NCBI RefSeq assembly: GCF_002115725.1
Contig: NZ_JFKD01000020.1
Span: 1-64,000 of the forward strand
Direction of reading: 5' to 3'
From: Marivita cryptomonadis
GTDB lineage: Bacteria; Pseudomonadota; Alphaproteobacteria; Rhodobacterales; Rhodobacteraceae
Length of the DNA: 64,000 nt
Below, in pieces: positions 62,341 through 64,000 of this stretch (the first letter of the stretch is position 1; each line of letters begins with the position of its first letter). The translations under genes and the position numbers were made by a program. The notes below the pieces were generated by a model. It saw nothing but the letters and a program-made list of their open reading frames with translations. It did not search any database and was not told the DNA's origin.

Positions 62341-64000
62341 ATGCCGGACAACACCACAAAACATGAGGGACCCGCTGCGGATCAGGTCACGCCTGAAGAT
62401 GCGCCGCAGGCGCAGGCCGATCCGCTGCTGGAACAGGTCCGCACCCGCCTGCCGGAAGACTACGAGCTGATCGGCCCCTTGATCCACCAGATCCGATCGG
62501 CTGGTCGCACGAAACCGCTCTGTGGCCCGGTGCTGGTGCGCTCGCAGGCCCGTGGGGCCGACGGAACCGGCTGGAGTCTGGACGTGATCTTCCAGACTTT
62601 CGACGGGGGCTGGCAGAACGCGGTGTTACCGATGCGGGATCTGCTGAAAGCGCCGGCGCGGGTGGTGGCAGGGCTTGTTGATCGCGGTTTTGATCTCCGG
62701 GGCAAGCCCGGCGAGGTCTGCGATCTGCTGCGGGCGATGGAGGTCGACCGCGTCAGTCTGGCGGTTGGGGTTACCGGCTGGGTCGGGACAGGCTTCGAGC
62801 GCTTCATCCTCCCTTCGGGTGAAATCGTCACCGGGTCAGAAAACTCCGATGCGGCGGGCGTCCTCTTCACAGGTGCCCCCCGGGTCACGTCACGGCCGAT
62901 GGCCAAGGCGGACCGTGCTTTGTCAGCCGCACAGTGGGTCGAGGGGGTCATCGGGCGGAAGCCAGATAATGCAGTGATGCTGGGTCTCTGCGCCGCGATC
63001 GCGCCGGTGCTTATGCCAGTCAGGGCGGAAGAATCGTGGTCCTTTCTGCTGCATCTGCACGGCAATGACGGGGCCGGCCGGTTGAGCCGCGCGGTGGCCG
63101 CGAGCGTCTGGGGACAGCCGACCGAGCTACACCTGACTTGGTCCGAGCCGCAGTCGCGCCTCCTTGCGGCGATCCGTGGGGCCCGGGACGGTCTGGTGCT
63201 GATCTCGGGCTATGAGCCGCGTCATCATCGCAAAATCCCGGCGATCGCCGAAGCTCTGGCCGGGATTGACGCCGCCGGTCCCGGCCGGGTCGTCGTGCTG
63301 TCGACGGGCATGGTTCCGCTGCTTGGCGGCGACGGAAAGGCCCTGCCGGGGCAGGATCTGCGCAACATCATCGATATCGATTGCCGTTCCTGGGAGGTCG
63401 ATGACCCCGAGCGGGTCCTGGCGGTCGCAGCGCAGCATGCGGGTAGCGTCGGCCCGGAAGTCCTGCGCGCGAGCATCGACTGGGGGTTGGCGACGCACGC
63501 ACATTCTTCCTACCTGGGCATCAAAACAGAGGAGATCAAAAAGACCATCACAGGACGAGAAGATCTACCCCTTGACGCCGAAACCGACCGCGTCGCCCTT
63601 GCCTGTGGAGCCATGTATGGAGCGGGGCATCTGGCCACCTTGCGCATGTCGCGTGCACTGGCTGGGCGGGAGCATCTGCTCCAGAAAAGGCTCAAGATTT
63701 TCTGCGTAAACCTCCTCGAAAGCTGGGTCGCCAAGCATCGCGGTCTGCTGTCGGCGCAGGATCGCGCCCTTCTCAGCCGCGCCGCGACCGCCATTCGTGA
63801 CCTCCTGCGAGACGAGGCGCTGGTGTCGCTGGATGCCCCGGAGGGGACCGTGCCACTCAGCGACATCGGCTGGTTCGACGACAGCTTCGTTTACCTCACA
63901 AGTCCCACCGTCGCAGGTATCGCGCGAGAGGCAGAGGCTGACCTTGGGCGCCTCTTCGATCTATTGCAGGTGCAGGATCTGCTCAAGCCCGGCGGCGAAA
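62341..64000 (+). CDS. DUF927 domain-containing protein, 3' end outside window
   Basis: An open frame of 553 codons starts at 62341 and runs off the window. The middle matches DUF927, a helicase/ATPase-like domain often found in integrative elements. At its P-loop position the sequence is HGNDGAGR (residues 240-247), with the usual GKT/S lysine replaced by arginine and no following Ser/Thr pair in the normal place, so ATP binding may be lost. The C-terminal part (CGAMYGAGHLATLRM, ALLSRAATAIRDLLRDEAL) is duplicated in the fragment at 56409. It diverges from the three-gene operon and probably acts with it. Confidence 0.8.
   Translation, partial: MPDNTTKHEGPAADQVTPEDAPQAQADPLLEQVRTRLPEDYELIGPLIHQIRSAGRTKPLCGPVLVRSQARGADGTGWSLDVIFQTFDGGWQNAVLPMRDLLKAPARVVAGLVDRGFDLRGKPGEVCDLLRAMEVDRVSLAVGVTGWVGTGFERFILPSGEIVTGSENSDAAGVLFTGAPRVTSRPMAKADRALSAAQWVEGVIGRKPDNAVMLGLCAAIAPVLMPVRAEESWSFLLHLHGNDGAGRLSRAVAASVWGQPTELHLTWSEPQSRLLAAIRGARDGLVLISGYEPRHHRKIPAIAEALAGIDAAGPGRVVVLSTGMVPLLGGDGKALPGQDLRNIIDIDCRSWEVDDPERVLAVAAQHAGSVGPEVLRASIDWGLATHAHSSYLGIKTEEIKKTITGREDLPLDAETDRVALACGAMYGAGHLATLRMSRALAGREHLLQKRLKIFCVNLLESWVAKHRGLLSAQDRALLSRAATAIRDLLRDEALVSLDAPEGTVPLSDIGWFDDSFVYLTSPTVAGIAREAEADLGRLFDLLQVQDLLKPGGE

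Noticed and set aside
62016..62357. A 113-codon minus-strand frame in the divergent region
   Set aside because: It overlaps the start of the DUF927 gene, has no motif and covers the likely promoter region.

Overview
The window looks like an accessory region (genomic island, chromid or plasmid) of a marine alphaproteobacterium, most likely a Rhodobacterales/Roseobacter-group organism. The reasons are high GC content, several ProXWV-type betaine/onium importers, FAD-GcvT dimethylglycine-dehydrogenase-like enzymes, a DMSP-lyase-family cupin, a methanethiol oxidase, and many insertion sequences. This placement is inferred from gene content, not from a marker gene. I saw no rRNA, tRNA or CRISPR array.

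Layout. 1-2390: the 5' part of a cupin DMSP lyase-like gene and a proV fragment whose 5' end is replaced by a broken ISL3 transposase. 2440-4703: a phage tail-fibre remnant. 5012-15739 (minus): an operon with a ProXWV-type importer, two choline-kinase-like phosphotransferases and two FAD-GcvT dehydrogenases. It diverges from an IMPase-family phosphatase and a DeoR-type regulator (15879-17491). 17519-20325: phage/ICE scraps and nested IS110, IS3 and IS6 elements. 20377-25005: GMC oxidoreductase, enolase-superfamily enzyme, EamA permease and a BetI-like TetR regulator. 25167-41124 (plus): a 14-gene, tightly packed operon. It encodes a second ProXWV importer, a cytoplasmic DMSO-reductase/BisC-family molybdoenzyme, a DmdA/GcvT-like methyltransferase, Fe-ADH, ALDH, CitE-like lyase, methanethiol oxidase (MtoX/SBP56), a [2Fe-2S] ferredoxin, a CoA-binding protein, SDR, GST and an alpha/beta hydrolase. 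41128-41866: a second BetI-like regulator, now a pseudogene. 41982-50053 (minus): malonyl-CoA decarboxylase and malonyl-CoA synthetase followed by a complete Dpp-type ABC importer. 50400-57594: EamA/GlxA-type genes, an IS91-type element with its integrase, and recombinase and DUF927 fragments. 57717-64000: a module of AAA+/M41 protease, PD-(D/E)XK-like protein, unknown protein and a divergent DUF927 protein that runs off the window.

How it may work together. The central operon reads as a complete route for one imported methylated compound: uptake, reduction of an S-oxide (or N-oxide), demethylation to tetrahydrofolate, alcohol and aldehyde oxidation, C-C cleavage by a CitE-type lyase, and disposal of methanethiol by MtoX. 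The combination suggests a sulfonium or sulfoxonium osmolyte (DMSP relatives such as DMSOP or gonyol are candidates). This is inference; no single gene fixes the substrate. A 14-bp motif close to AAACTTACCATTAG occurs upstream of the enolase gene, upstream of this operon and upstream of the malonyl-CoA operon. It may be the operator of the BetI-like regulator and would tie these operons into one regulon.

The first importer operon (5012-15739) probably handles a different N-methylated compound that is phosphorylated and oxidatively demethylated. The right-hand module (57717-64000) has no recognised pathway and may be a mobile-element or defence-related system.
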